Assembly: GCA_965278965.1 (NCBI GenBank)
Contig: OZ257127.1
Span: 1,984,001 to 2,048,000 of the forward strand
Length of the DNA stretch: 64,000 nucleotides
Source of the DNA: UBA10649 sp965278965
Lineage (GTDB): Bacteria > Actinomycetota > Actinomycetes > S36-B12
Reading direction: 5' to 3'
Shown: positions 51,959 through 60,242 of the stretch, piece after piece
How positions within the stretch are numbered: position 1 is the first letter of the stretch
Layout: every line of letters starts with the position of its first letter
The notes under the pieces: model-generated
The model's input: only the letters and a program-made list of their open reading frames with translations
Databases searched by the model: none
Told to the model about the DNA's origin: nothing
Made by a program: the position numbers and the translations under genes

Positions 51959-53083
51959 TCAGCCGGTCAGCCGCACCGGCATCAGCAGGTAGCGGTAGTC
52001 GGGCGCGGTATCGCCGTCGTTGACCGCCGTCAGGACGGCGGGTCGGGTCGCCTGCGTGAACGAGAACCGGGTCGTCGCCGCACCGCCGGCCGTCAGCCCG
52101 TCGAGTAGGTAGGCCGGGTTGAAGGCGATGTCGATGGGGTCACCTTCGAGCGTGCACGACACGGCCTCGTCCGCCTGGGCGTCGTCGCCCGCCCCGGCGC
52201 GGACCGTGACCTCCGAACCGTCGAAGGCGAGGCGGACCGGGGTGTTCCGTTCGGCGACCAGAGCTACGCGCTTGACCGTCTCGATCAGCTCGGCGGTCTC
52301 GACCGTCGCGACGGCTGAGGACTCTGACGGCAGCAACGATCGGTACTTCGGGAACTCACCGTCGAGCAGGCGCGTGGTCGTGCGCCGGCTGTCGCCCTCG
52401 AACCCGACGAGTCCCTCGCCCGACCCGCCCGATGCCAGGGCGATGACGACCTCGTCGACGCCGGCCAGCGACTTCGCCGTGTCGGCGAGCGTGCGCGCCG
52501 GGACGAGGATCTGGGCGGAGACGTCCGCGGACGCCGGCTCCCAGGCGAACTCGCGTACGGCGAGGCGGTAGCGGTCGGTGGCCGCGAGCGTGATCGTCGA
52601 ACCCTCGATCTCCATGCGGATGCCGGTGAGGGTGGGCAGCGTGTCGTCGCGCCCGGCCGCGACCGCGACCTGGGCGACAGCCGCCGCGAAGCTCGCGCCG
52701 CTCACGGTGCCGGACGAGGCGGGCATCGCCGGCAGCGTGGGGTAGTCCTCGACGGGGAGGGTCGGAAGGCGGAACGAGGAGCGTCCGCAGGCGATCGCCA
52801 GGCGTGTGCCGTCCGTCTGGACGGTGACAGGGGCTCCCGGGAGCGAGCGCGCGATGTCGGCCAGGAGGCGCCCCGGGACGAGCACGACGCCGGGCTCGTC
52901 GAGGTCGGCGTCGACCTCGACCCGGCTGGAGACCTCGTAGTCGAAGCTGCTGAGCGTGAGTCCTGACTCGGTGGCCGTCAGCACCAGGCAGGCGAGCACC
53001 GGCAGCGGGGGACGTGAGGGCAGCGTCCGAGCGGCCCAGGCGACGGCATCGGCCAAGGTGTCGCGTTCGACCCGGATCTTCAC
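51959..53083 (-). CDS. dnaN: DNA polymerase III sliding clamp beta subunit
   Basis: The 374-residue protein has the three-repeat clamp fold. MKIRVERDTLADAVAWAARTL begins it, PVLACLVLTATESGLTLSSF marks domain I and the end reads YRYLLMPVRLTG, with the typical LMPVRL. It encircles DNA as the polymerase processivity factor. It starts with GTG after a weak CGAGGGCG site. dnaA lies across oriC on the same strand. Confidence 0.98.
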   Translation of the reverse strand: MKIRVERDTLADAVAWAARTLPSRPPLPVLACLVLTATESGLTLSSFDYEVSSRVEVDADLDEPGVVLVPGRLLADIARSLPGAPVTVQTDGTRLAIACGRSSFRLPTLPVEDYPTLPAMPASSGTVSGASFAAAVAQVAVAAGRDDTLPTLTGIRMEIEGSTITLAATDRYRLAVREFAWEPASADVSAQILVPARTLADTAKSLAGVDEVVIALASGGSGEGLVGFEGDSRRTTTRLLDGEFPKYRSLLPSESSAVATVETAELIETVKRVALVAERNTPVRLAFDGSEVTVRAGAGDDAQADEAVSCTLEGDPIDIAFNPAYLLDGLTAGGAATTRFSFTQATRPAVLTAVNDGDTAPDYRYLLMPVRLTG

Positions 53084-53100
53084 GTCGTCCTCCCACGCCC

Positions 53101-53590
53101 TCGTCGCCCCGGTCGGGCGCAGCCCGCGAGGGGCGACAGTCTGGCACTAGTCGCAAGGTGCGTGCGCGGTCACCCTGCGGTTCGTCCCCAGGGCGTTCAC
53201 CCGATTGTGGTTCGTTGATCCAGCCATCAGATAGGTAGTCATCGTCATAGGTCCTGTGGATGCGGTGGACAACTGCCATCTGCCCCGGTCAGCAGGCGTG
53301 GCGGGCTGTGGGTTCGGGTGGGGACGAGGAGTGTCGGCGCCGTGTGATTCGGTGGGCGCTGGCGTACCCGTCGCGCAGATGACGCTGGTCGTGGACAGGT
53401 TGTCCGCAGGCTCGCGTGACAGCCACGCTCGGGTCCGCCGAGTTGTCCACAAGGAGTCCACACATGGGGACGCCGAGACCGACATCAAGGAGTCGCCGGG
53501 AGCCGACGAAGTTGTCCACAGGTTGGGGACGGGCTGGGGACAGGGGAATCGGAAGGGCCCGGTGGTGCGCATGTGATGACAGTCGCGATC
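53101..53590. other. oriC: Chromosomal replication origin, oriC
   Basis: This 490-bp gap between dnaN and dnaA holds no convincing gene. Perfect DnaA boxes TTGTCCACA are at 53443-53451 and 53512-53520. One-mismatch boxes are TTGTCCGCA at 53400-53408 and GGTGGACAA at 53264-53272, and CGTGGACAG at 53390-53398 is weaker. Weaker ones (TGTGGATG near 53255, TGGGGACAG near 53536) fill the rest. The stretch 53203-53250 is the least GC-rich and could be the unwinding element. Confidence 0.93.
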
Positions 53591-53599
53591 GGTTGGACC

Positions 53600-55060
53600 T
53601 CAGCGGCTCGGTGGTGCGGACTTCAGCAGGCTGGTCAGGTCAGTGACCTGGTTGTAGAGGTTGCGCCGCTCGCCCATGAGCTGGCGGATCTTCCGGTCGG
53701 CGTGCATGACGGTCGTGTGGTCCCGGCCGCCGAACGCTTGGCCGATCTTCGGCAGCGAGAGGTCGGTGAGCTCGCGGCACAGGTACATGGCGATCTGACG
53801 GGCGGTGACCAGGACGCGGGAGCGACTCGATCCGCACAGGTCGTCGACGGTGACGCCGAAGTACTGGGCGGTCGCGGTCATGATCTGGCCGGCCGTCAGC
53901 TCAGGCCCGGTATCGGACGGGATGAGGTCCTTCAGGACGATCTCGGTGATGGCGAGGTCGACCGGCTGGCGGTTGAGCGAGGCGAACGCGGTGACGCGGA
54001 TCAGCGCCCCCTCCAGCTCGCGGACGCTCGTGGAGATCTTCGACGCGATGTACTCCAGTACCTCCGGCGGTGCTGTGAGCCGTTCCTGTGCCGACTTCTT
54101 CCGCAGGATGGCGATGCGGGTCTCGAGGTCGGGCGGCTGGATGTCGACCAGGAGGCCCCACTCGAACCGGGACTGCATCCGCACCTCGAACTGAGGTAGC
54201 TGCTTCGGCGGCAGGTCGGAGGTGACGACGATCTGCTTGTCGGCGTTGTGCAGCGTGTTGAACGTGTGGAAAAACTCTTCCTGCGTCTGGAGTTTTCCGC
54301 TGAGGAACTGGATGTCGTCGACGAGGAGGATGTCGACCTCGCGGTACTGCCGCTGGAAGCTGGCGGCCCGGTCGTCACGGATCGAGTTGATGAACTCGTT
54401 GGTGAACTCCTCCGAGCTGACGTACCGCACGTGGACGCCCGGGTAGAGCGTCTGGGCGTAGTGACCGATCGCGTGCAGCAGGTGCGTCTTACCGAGACCG
54501 GACTCGCCGTAGATGAAGAGCGGGTTGTACGCACGGGCCGGTTGCTCCGCGACAGCGACGGCCGCCGCGTGCGCGAACCGGTTGCTCGACCCGATGACGA
54601 AGGTCTCGAACGTGTACTTGTCGTTGAGGCGGTTGCTCACGCCCCGCTTGGCGACCGTCGGCGGCCCGCCCGAGAACGGGGTGGGTGCGGAGTCGAGGCG
54701 GCCGGGGGGAGCGGCGCCGACCTCGGTGCCGAGGTCGTCGGGATCCTCGACCTGGTCGATGGAGGAGTCGACCGTCACGGCCAGCCGGACGTCGCGACCG
54801 AGGGCCGCGGACAGGGCGTCGACGATCTTGGCCCGAAGGCTGCCCTCAAGCAGGCTCTTGGTGAAGTCGTCGGGAGCGGCCAGCAGGACGGTGTCGTCCA
54901 GGAGGCCGATCGGACGGGTCCGCTGCACGAAGGCCCGTTGTCCGGGCGGGAGGACATCGGCGGAGAACAGGGCGGCGATGGCACCGTCCCACGCCTCGGT
55001 GACGTCCGGGCTGCCGTCCACGTCGCCTCCGCTGCTCGATTTGTCCACACCGCTGTCCAC
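53600..55060 (-). CDS. dnaA: Chromosomal replication initiator DnaA
   Basis: The 486-residue protein has an N-terminal domain I (EAWDGAIAALFS), a variable Pro/Gly linker, then AAA+ motifs: Walker A IYGESGLGKTHLLHAIG, Walker B ILLVDDIQFLSGK, and sensor-type SRFEWGLLVDIQPP. Domain IV ends with GRDHTTVMHADRKI, the DnaA-box recognition signature. It opens oriC. The GTG at 55060 lies within a cluster of DnaA boxes, so the protein probably represses its own gene. Confidence 0.98.
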   Translation of the reverse strand: MDSGVDKSSSGGDVDGSPDVTEAWDGAIAALFSADVLPPGQRAFVQRTRPIGLLDDTVLLAAPDDFTKSLLEGSLRAKIVDALSAALGRDVRLAVTVDSSIDQVEDPDDLGTEVGAAPPGRLDSAPTPFSGGPPTVAKRGVSNRLNDKYTFETFVIGSSNRFAHAAAVAVAEQPARAYNPLFIYGESGLGKTHLLHAIGHYAQTLYPGVHVRYVSSEEFTNEFINSIRDDRAASFQRQYREVDILLVDDIQFLSGKLQTQEEFFHTFNTLHNADKQIVVTSDLPPKQLPQFEVRMQSRFEWGLLVDIQPPDLETRIAILRKKSAQERLTAPPEVLEYIASKISTSVRELEGALIRVTAFASLNRQPVDLAITEIVLKDLIPSDTGPELTAGQIMTATAQYFGVTVDDLCGSSRSRVLVTARQIAMYLCRELTDLSLPKIGQAFGGRDHTTVMHADRKIRQLMGERRNLYNQVTDLTSLLKSAPPSR

Positions 55061-55061
55061 A
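55041..55061. promoter_or_regulatory. DnaA boxes inside the dnaA start
   Basis: TTGTCCACA at 55041-55049 is a perfect box and CTGTCCACA at 55053-55061 differs by one base. The second covers the GTG start codon. They code for the first residues of DnaA as well. Confidence 0.8.
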
Positions 55062-55219
55062 GGCTGGAGGCGGCTCGGCGACCATAGTCACGCCGCGCCG
55101 GTGGTCACAAGTGTCGCGCGAGGACCGGTGGGTTTGACCCTGCGCGCGGCTGTTACGTACTCTGGGGCGCCCGGTGGACGCCGGCGCCGACTTCCCTCGC
55201 ACGTGCCAGGAGCCCCACG

Positions 55220-55354
55220 ATGAAGCGCACTTTCCAGCCGAACACCCGCCGGCGGGCCAAGACCCATGGTTTCCGGCTTCGGATGCGCACGCGTGCCGGC
55301 CGTTCGATCCTCGCCGCTCGCCGGGCCAAGGGCCGCGAGCGCCTGTCCGCCTGA
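55220..55354 (+). CDS. rpmH: 50S ribosomal protein L34
   Basis: The 44-residue basic protein reads MKRTFQPNTRRRAKTHGFRL and ends ARRAKGRERLSA, a textbook L34. It binds 23S rRNA in the large subunit. GCCAGGAGC lies 8 nt before the ATG. TACTCT some 60 bp upstream is a plausible -10. It leads the plus-strand rpmH-rnpA-yidD-yidC-khpB-rsmG operon. Confidence 0.97.
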   Translation: MKRTFQPNTRRRAKTHGFRLRMRTRAGRSILAARRAKGRERLSA

Positions 55355-55360
55355 GGCGGC

Positions 55361-55735
55361 ATGCTCCCCGCCGCGAACCGACTACGGCACGCGGCTGACT
55401 TCACGGACACCACCCGTCGCGGCGCCCGAGCCAGCCGCGGGTCGGTGACGGCCGTCGTCGCACTCCCCTCCACCTCCGCTGACTCTGCGGAGTCTGCCCG
55501 GCCCCCTCGCGTCGGCCTCGTGGTCGGCAAGCGGGTCGGCGGATCCGTGGCCCGTCATCGTGTCGCGCGCAGGCTGCGGTCCGCGGTCCGTACGGTGCTC
55601 GCCGACCTTCCCCCGGGTTGCACGGTTGTCCTTCGGGCTTCGCCCGGGGCCGCGACCGAGCAGGCCCTGCCCCAGCACACCCGTGACGCGGTGGTGGCGG
55701 CGGCCGGCAAGGCCGCGGCGCGGGCCACGCGATGA
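55361..55735 (+). CDS. rnpA: Ribonuclease P protein component
   Basis: The 124-residue basic protein begins MLPAANRLRHAADFTDTTRR and has VGLVVGKRVGGSVARHRVARRLR, the RNR-type motif of RnpA. It is the protein cofactor of RNase P for tRNA 5' maturation. It starts 6 bp after rpmH and overlaps yidD by 4 bp. Confidence 0.96.
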   Translation: MLPAANRLRHAADFTDTTRRGARASRGSVTAVVALPSTSADSAESARPPRVGLVVGKRVGGSVARHRVARRLRSAVRTVLADLPPGCTVVLRASPGAATEQALPQHTRDAVVAAAGKAAARATR

Positions 55736-56097
55736 CCGCGGCATCGACGGTGGGAGCACGCATCACCTGGCTCTGGCAGCACTCGCTGGGCTGGCTGCTG
55801 ACATGGGCGCTCGTGCTGCCGATCCGCGCATACCAGCGCTGGATCTCGCCGTTGACGCCCCCGAGCTGCCGTCTTCACCCCAGTTGCTCGGCCTATGCCG
55901 TCGAGGCGATCCACCGCCATGGCCCCCTGAAGGGGTTCGTCCTGGCCTGCTGGCGGATCGTGCGATGCAACCCGTGGAACCACGGCGGGCTGGACCCGGT
56001 ACCGGCCCGCGGACGCTGGGTTCCGGACGTGCTGCCGGATGGGACACCTCGGCATGGAACGATGAGTCCTCGCGGTCGCGCGGGCACACCCGGCTAG
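55732..56097 (+). CDS. yidD: Membrane protein insertion efficiency factor YidD
   Basis: The 121-residue protein has an amphipathic N-terminal stretch and the YidD core: IRAYQRWISPLTPPSCRLHPSCS, YAVEAIHRHGPLKGF and RCNPWNHGGLDPVP. The three cysteines in the core are typical. It helps YidC-mediated insertion. It overlaps rnpA by 4 bp (ATGA). A C-terminal extension after PVP is longer than in many homologues. Confidence 0.95.
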   Translation: MTAASTVGARITWLWQHSLGWLLTWALVLPIRAYQRWISPLTPPSCRLHPSCSAYAVEAIHRHGPLKGFVLACWRIVRCNPWNHGGLDPVPARGRWVPDVLPDGTPRHGTMSPRGRAGTPG

Positions 56098-56112
56098 GAA
56101 GGCACGGCGAGC

Positions 56113-57090
56113 ATGTTCATCCTTGACTGGCTGAAGGACGGCGTCAGCTGGATCCTCGTCATGTTCCACCAGCTGCTGTCCGCGATCGGGATGGATCCCG
56201 ACAGCGGCTGGACGTGGACGTTCTCGATCGTCGGCCTCGTCGTCGTCATCCGGATCCTGCTGATCCCCTTGTTCGTCAAGCAGATCAAGGCTCAGCGCGG
56301 CATGCAGTTGATCCAGCCGCAGATGAAGGAGATTCAGAAGAAGTACGCCGGCGACAAGGAACGCCAGTCGCAGGAGATGATGAAGCTGTACCGGGAGACC
56401 GGTACGAACCCGCTCTCGTCGTGCCTGCCGATCATCTTGCAGGCGCCCATCTTCTTCGCCCTGTTCGGTGTTCTCCAGAGCATCGCGATGTACAACCCCG
56501 ACGACCCGACGTACACCGCACAGGGTGTCTTCCGTTGGGACCAGTACAACGAGCTGCTCACCAGCGCGCACGACGCATCCATCTTCGGAGTGCCGTTGTA
56601 CGCGACCTTCATGCACGCCAATGAGGTTGCTGCCAACGGCTTCAACCCGATCAACACGCGCATCCTCGCGCTGGTGATGATCGTGCTGATGACCGCCACG
56701 ACGTTCATCACGCAGCGCCAGCTGATCGTCAAGAACAGCGCGCCGGACAACCCGATGGTCCGCCAGCAGAAGATCCTGCTCTACGTCTTCCCGCTGATCT
56801 TCGCGATCTCGGGCATCAACTTCCCGATCGGTGTCCTGATCTACTGGTTCACCACGAACCTGTGGTCGATGGGCCAGCAGTTCTGGGTGATCCGCAACAA
56901 CCCCCAGCCCGGAACGCCCGCCTTCGAGGCGCGGGAGGCACGCAGGGCGGCAAAGGTGGCCGCCAAATCCGCCGGCTCGCCTCCGGCCATCGAGTCCATC
57001 CCGTCCGAAGATCCCGACGCATCGTCGGAAAACCCGACGGGTCGGCAGCAGCCGAAGCGCCAGTCCCGCAGTCAGCGCAAGAAGAAGTAG
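56113..57090 (+). CDS. yidC: Membrane protein insertase YidC
   Basis: This 325-residue protein has five membrane segments with the pattern VVVIRILLIPLFVKQIKAQ carrying the conserved Arg, MKLYRETGTNPLSSCLPIIL, and later ILLYVFPLIFAISG plus NFPIGVLIYWFTTNLWSM. The tail is basic (KRQSRSQRKKK) for ribosome contact. It inserts membrane proteins alone or with Sec. No lipobox is present, as is usual for the short Gram-positive form. Confidence 0.97.
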   Translation: MFILDWLKDGVSWILVMFHQLLSAIGMDPDSGWTWTFSIVGLVVVIRILLIPLFVKQIKAQRGMQLIQPQMKEIQKKYAGDKERQSQEMMKLYRETGTNPLSSCLPIILQAPIFFALFGVLQSIAMYNPDDPTYTAQGVFRWDQYNELLTSAHDASIFGVPLYATFMHANEVAANGFNPINTRILALVMIVLMTATTFITQRQLIVKNSAPDNPMVRQQKILLYVFPLIFAISGINFPIGVLIYWFTTNLWSMGQQFWVIRNNPQPGTPAFEAREARRAAKVAAKSAGSPPAIESIPSEDPDASSENPTGRQQPKRQSRSQRKKK

Positions 57091-57134
57091 TCGCGGCCCG
57101 TCCGCGCTCGAAGCCCTTGGAAACCGGAGTCCCC

Positions 57135-57626
57135 ATGACCGATGATGCCGCCGCCCCTCGTGAGAACCTGCTCGTGAAAGAGGGCGAGCTCGCTGCCGAC
57201 TACCTCGAAGTCCTCCTGGACATCGCCGACCTTGACGGTCACATCGACATGGACGAGGACGGCAAGCGTGCCCTGGTCTCCGTCGTGGAGATCAACCCCG
57301 GCGAGCTGACCCACCTCGTGGGCCCCGACGGCGAGGTGCTCGACGCTCTGCAGGAGCTGACCCGGCTCGCCGTGACCCGGGAGACCGGCGAGCGGTCCCG
57401 GCTGATGCTGGACATCGCCGGGTTCCGCGCGGCCCGTCGGGCGCAGATCGAGCAGTTGACGACGGACGCGGTCGCCGAAGCGCAGCGGACCGGTGCGCCG
57501 GTGCGACTGGACCCGATGCCGGCCTTCGAGCGCAAGATCGCCCACGACGTCGTCGCTCGCGCAGGCCTGGCGAGCGAGTCCGAGGGTGAGGACCCGGCCC
57601 GGTACGTCGTCATCCGGTCGGCCTGA
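57135..57626 (+). CDS. khpB: KhpB/Jag RNA-binding protein
   Basis: The 163-residue protein has a KH domain (NPGELTHLVGPDGEVLDALQELTRL, with GxDG in place of GxxG) and an R3H domain (MPAFERKIAHDVVARAGLASES, with the Arg-xxx-His pair). It binds RNA and in some bacteria pairs with KhpA to affect wall growth. It follows yidC by 44 bp. The Jag-N domain is absent, as usual in actinobacteria. Confidence 0.93.
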   Translation: MTDDAAAPRENLLVKEGELAADYLEVLLDIADLDGHIDMDEDGKRALVSVVEINPGELTHLVGPDGEVLDALQELTRLAVTRETGERSRLMLDIAGFRAARRAQIEQLTTDAVAEAQRTGAPVRLDPMPAFERKIAHDVVARAGLASESEGEDPARYVVIRSA

Positions 57627-57639
57627 CTCCGCGCACGGG

Positions 57640-58308
57640 ATGGTTTCCCGTGAAACGGACCCGCCCGACGTAGGCGGTCCCGCCCTCCCGGAGTGGCTGG
57701 AGCCGCACCGGAGCGTCCTGACGCTGTACGTCCACCTTCTGGCGACCGACGCGGTCCAACGCGGCCTGATCGGGCCGCGCGAGGTACCCCGCCTATGGGA
57801 CCGCCACGTCCTGAACTGCGCGGTCGTCGCCGACCCCGTCGCGGGCCTGGTCCCGCCGGGGGCCCGCTGCGCCGACGTCGGCTCCGGGGCCGGACTGCCG
57901 GGGCTGGTCTGGGCGTGCGTCCGGCCGGACCTTCAGGTGGTGCTGATCGAGCCGCTGCTGCGCCGAAGCACGTTCTTGTCCGAGGCGATCGACGTGCTGG
58001 GCCTGGGAGAGCACGCGTCGGTGGTGCGGGTCCGAGCGGAGGACCTGCCGCCGGCGGATGCGGGGTTCGATGTCGTGACTGCGCGGGCCGTCGCGCCGCT
58101 GTCCCGGCTCATCGGCTGGACCGTTCCCCTCCTTCGGGACGGAGGGCGCCTGGTCGCCCTGAAGGGCCGTTCGGCGGGCGAGGAGATCACGCAGGCGCAC
58201 GCCGAGATCGCTGCGAACGGACTGCGTGACGTGCGTGTGGTCGAGGCCGGAGCGGGTGTGATGGAACCTCCGGCCGTCCTCATCGTCGGGGAGCGGGGTA
58301 CGGCATGA
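57640..58308 (+). CDS. rsmG: 16S rRNA (guanine527-N7)-methyltransferase RsmG
   Basis: The 222-residue protein has WDRHVLNCAVVADPV, the SAM motif ADVGSGAGLPGLVWAC and a VTARAVAPLSRLIGW block, all RsmG marks. It methylates G527 of 16S rRNA. Its first codons (MVSRETD) coincide with a parS-like sequence, so this start lies inside a partition site. ATG at 57640 follows GCACGGG. Confidence 0.95.
   Translation: MVSRETDPPDVGGPALPEWLEPHRSVLTLYVHLLATDAVQRGLIGPREVPRLWDRHVLNCAVVADPVAGLVPPGARCADVGSGAGLPGLVWACVRPDLQVVLIEPLLRRSTFLSEAIDVLGLGEHASVVRVRAEDLPPADAGFDVVTARAVAPLSRLIGWTVPLLRDGGRLVALKGRSAGEEITQAHAEIAANGLRDVRVVEAGAGVMEPPAVLIVGERGTA
57643..57656 (+). other. parS: parS-like site 1 (inside rsmG start)
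   Basis: GTTTCCCGTGAAAC differs by one base from the parS consensus GTTTCACGTGAAAC. It lies in the first codons of rsmG, 770 bp from parA. Confidence 0.85.
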
Positions 58309-58358
58309 TGGCCGCCGTGAGGAACCGGGGGACCAGCATCGACCGGCGTCGGGCCGAT

Positions 58359-58372
58359 GTTTCACGGGAAAC
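58359..58372 (-). other. parS: parS-like site 2 upstream of parA
   Basis: GTTTCACGGGAAAC is the exact reverse complement of the first site, so both show the same single change from consensus but in opposite orientation. It lies about 43 bp before the parA start. Confidence 0.85.
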
Positions 58373-58414
58373 CCGTCGCCCGCCACGCAACGACCAGTCG
58401 GTCGGTCCGACCCG

Positions 58415-59197
58415 ATGACCCGTGTGATCACGGTCGCCAACCAGAAGGGTGGCGTCGGGAAGACGACCAGCACGGTGAACATCGCCGCGGCCGCGGCTCA
58501 AGCTGGCCAACGCGTGCTGGTGATCGATCTCGATCCCCAAGGCAACGCGTCCACGGCGCTGGGAGCAGACCACCGGGAGGGCACGCCGAGCGTCTACGAG
58601 GTCCTTGGCGGCGAACGAACGCTCGCGCAGGTGATCCAGGCCTGCCCCGACGTTGCCAACCTGTGGACCGTGCCGGCAACCATTGACCTGGCCGGCGCCG
58701 AGATCGAACTGGTCGCCCAGGTGGCCCGCGAGTACCGACTGGCTCGCGCAGTGGAAGCGCTGCTCGCCGAGCGTGAGTTCGACCTCGTGTTCTTGGACTG
58801 TCCTCCGAGCCTGGGTCTGCTGACCCTCAACGGCCTTGTGGCCGCTCGCGAGGTGCTCCTGCCGATCCAGTGCGAGTACTACGCCCTCGAAGGGCTCTCC
58901 CAGCTCCTGCGCACGATCGACATGGTCCGCACGCACCTGAACCCCGGCCTGCGCGTCGGCGCCATCTTGCTGACGATGTACGACGGAAGGACCCGACTGG
59001 CCTCCCAGGTCGCCCAGGAGGTCCGGACGCACTTCGGTGCCCAGGTGCTGGACACCGTGATTCCCCGATCCGTCCGCGTGTCCGAGGCGCCGTCCTACGG
59101 CCAGACTGTGGTCACGTACGACCCGACGTCACCCGGGGCGATCGCCTACCGCGAAGCGGCGGCACAGGTTGTTGCGCTCGATCATTCATCCACATAG
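58415..59197 (+). CDS. parA: Chromosome partitioning ATPase ParA
   Basis: The 260-residue protein has the deviant Walker A VANQKGGVGKTTSTVN, VIDLDPQGNAST and FLDCPPSLGLLTLN. It is the chromosomal Soj/ParA type, moved by ParB bound at parS. The ATG at 58415 follows a parS-like site. parB begins 65 bp after it. Confidence 0.97.
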   Translation: MTRVITVANQKGGVGKTTSTVNIAAAAAQAGQRVLVIDLDPQGNASTALGADHREGTPSVYEVLGGERTLAQVIQACPDVANLWTVPATIDLAGAEIELVAQVAREYRLARAVEALLAEREFDLVFLDCPPSLGLLTLNGLVAAREVLLPIQCEYYALEGLSQLLRTIDMVRTHLNPGLRVGAILLTMYDGRTRLASQVAQEVRTHFGAQVLDTVIPRSVRVSEAPSYGQTVVTYDPTSPGAIAYREAAAQVVALDHSST

Positions 59198-59206
59198 ATA
59201 TCCACA

Positions 59207-59240
59207 GACATTTACCGACAAAACCTGACAAATCTCGACA
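59207..59240 (+). repeat. Four GACA motifs at exact 10-bp spacing
   Basis: GACA recurs at 59207, 59217, 59227 and 59237 in a local AT-rich gap between parA and parB. The last three are preceded by C or T and flanked by A/T runs. The period equals one DNA helical turn. Confidence 0.55.
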
Positions 59241-59261
59241 GTTGTCCCCCGAAGGAGAGTG

Positions 59262-60176
59262 ATGGCCGCAGGAGCGCCGCGGGGCTTGGGGAAGGGCCTC
59301 GGTGCCCTGATCCCCGGCCCGAGTCCGGACGCGACGCCGGAGGTCGGCCAGCCCGCCGACGCGGTCTACGCCGAGCTGCCGGTCGAGGACATCCGGCCGA
59401 ACCCGCGCCAGCCGCGGACCGTCTTCGACGAAGAGGCCCTCGCGGAGCTCGTCCACTCGATCCGCGAGATCGGCCTCCTGCAGCCCGTCGTCGTCCGCCG
59501 GGTCGAGGATGGCTACGAGCTCGTCGCCGGCGAGCGGCGGCTGCGAGCCAGCCGCGAGGCCGGGCTCACGCGGATCCCGGCAATCATCCGCCAGACCGAC
59601 GACGACGACCTCCTGCGCGATGCGCTGCTGGAGAACCTCCACCGGGCCGACCTCAACCCGCTCGAAGAAGCGGCGGCGTACCAGCAGCTGCTGTCCGACT
59701 TCGGCTGCACGCAGGACGAGCTCGCCCGGCGCATCGGCCGGTCGCGACCTCAGGTGACCAACACGCTGCGGCTGCTGCGCCTGCCGCCGGACGTCCAGCG
59801 CCGGGTCGCGGCGGGCGTGCTGTCGGCCGGGCACGCTCGAGCGCTGCTGTCCCTGGACGACACCGCCGACATGGAGGCGCTGGCCGGCCGGATCGTCTCG
59901 GAAGGACTGAGCGTGCGGTCGGTCGAGGAGATCATCCTCGTCGGCGAGGCCGACGGTCGGGCCCGCTCGCGGACGCCCCGCTCTCGCCGTCCGGCCGGGA
60001 CCGACGCGGTCGTGGAGGAGGTCGTGTCCGATCTCGTCGCGCGTGCCGCGGACACGATCGACACACGGGTCCAGGCGAGCGGCTTCGGCACGGCCTCCGC
60101 CCGCGGCCGACTGGTCATCGAGTGCGCCGACCTGGACGACCTCCGACGCGTCGTCGAACTCATCGCCGGACGCTGA
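59262..60176 (+). CDS. parB: Chromosome partitioning protein ParB
   Basis: This 304-residue protein has GLGKGLGALIP at its start, IRPNPRQPRTVFDEEALAEL, the CTP-binding GERRLRASREAG motif and a DELARRIGRSRPQVTNTLRLLRL helix-turn-helix for parS. It spreads from parS and clamps DNA. ATG at 59262 suits the AAGGAG site better than a GTG one codon earlier. Confidence 0.97.
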   Translation: MAAGAPRGLGKGLGALIPGPSPDATPEVGQPADAVYAELPVEDIRPNPRQPRTVFDEEALAELVHSIREIGLLQPVVVRRVEDGYELVAGERRLRASREAGLTRIPAIIRQTDDDDLLRDALLENLHRADLNPLEEAAAYQQLLSDFGCTQDELARRIGRSRPQVTNTLRLLRLPPDVQRRVAAGVLSAGHARALLSLDDTADMEALAGRIVSEGLSVRSVEEIILVGEADGRARSRTPRSRRPAGTDAVVEEVVSDLVARAADTIDTRVQASGFGTASARGRLVIECADLDDLRRVVELIAGR

Positions 60177-60205
60177 CGCGTCGAAAACCGTTGCCCACCT
60201 TGATG

Positions 60206-60240
60206 TTTCGGACGGTGTAGGCGCACCGGAACGTCCGAAA
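60206..60240. terminator. Hairpin between parB and ddl
   Basis: TTTCGGACG at 60206-60214 pairs with CGTCCGAAA at 60232-60240 around a 17-nt loop. It lies between convergent genes 30 bp past the parB stop. Confidence 0.55.
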
Positions 60241-60242
60241 TC

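Noticed and set aside
55061..55219. A second origin half between dnaA and rpmH
   Set aside because: Only the two boxes at the dnaA start are present; the rest lacks box clusters and AT-rich sequence.
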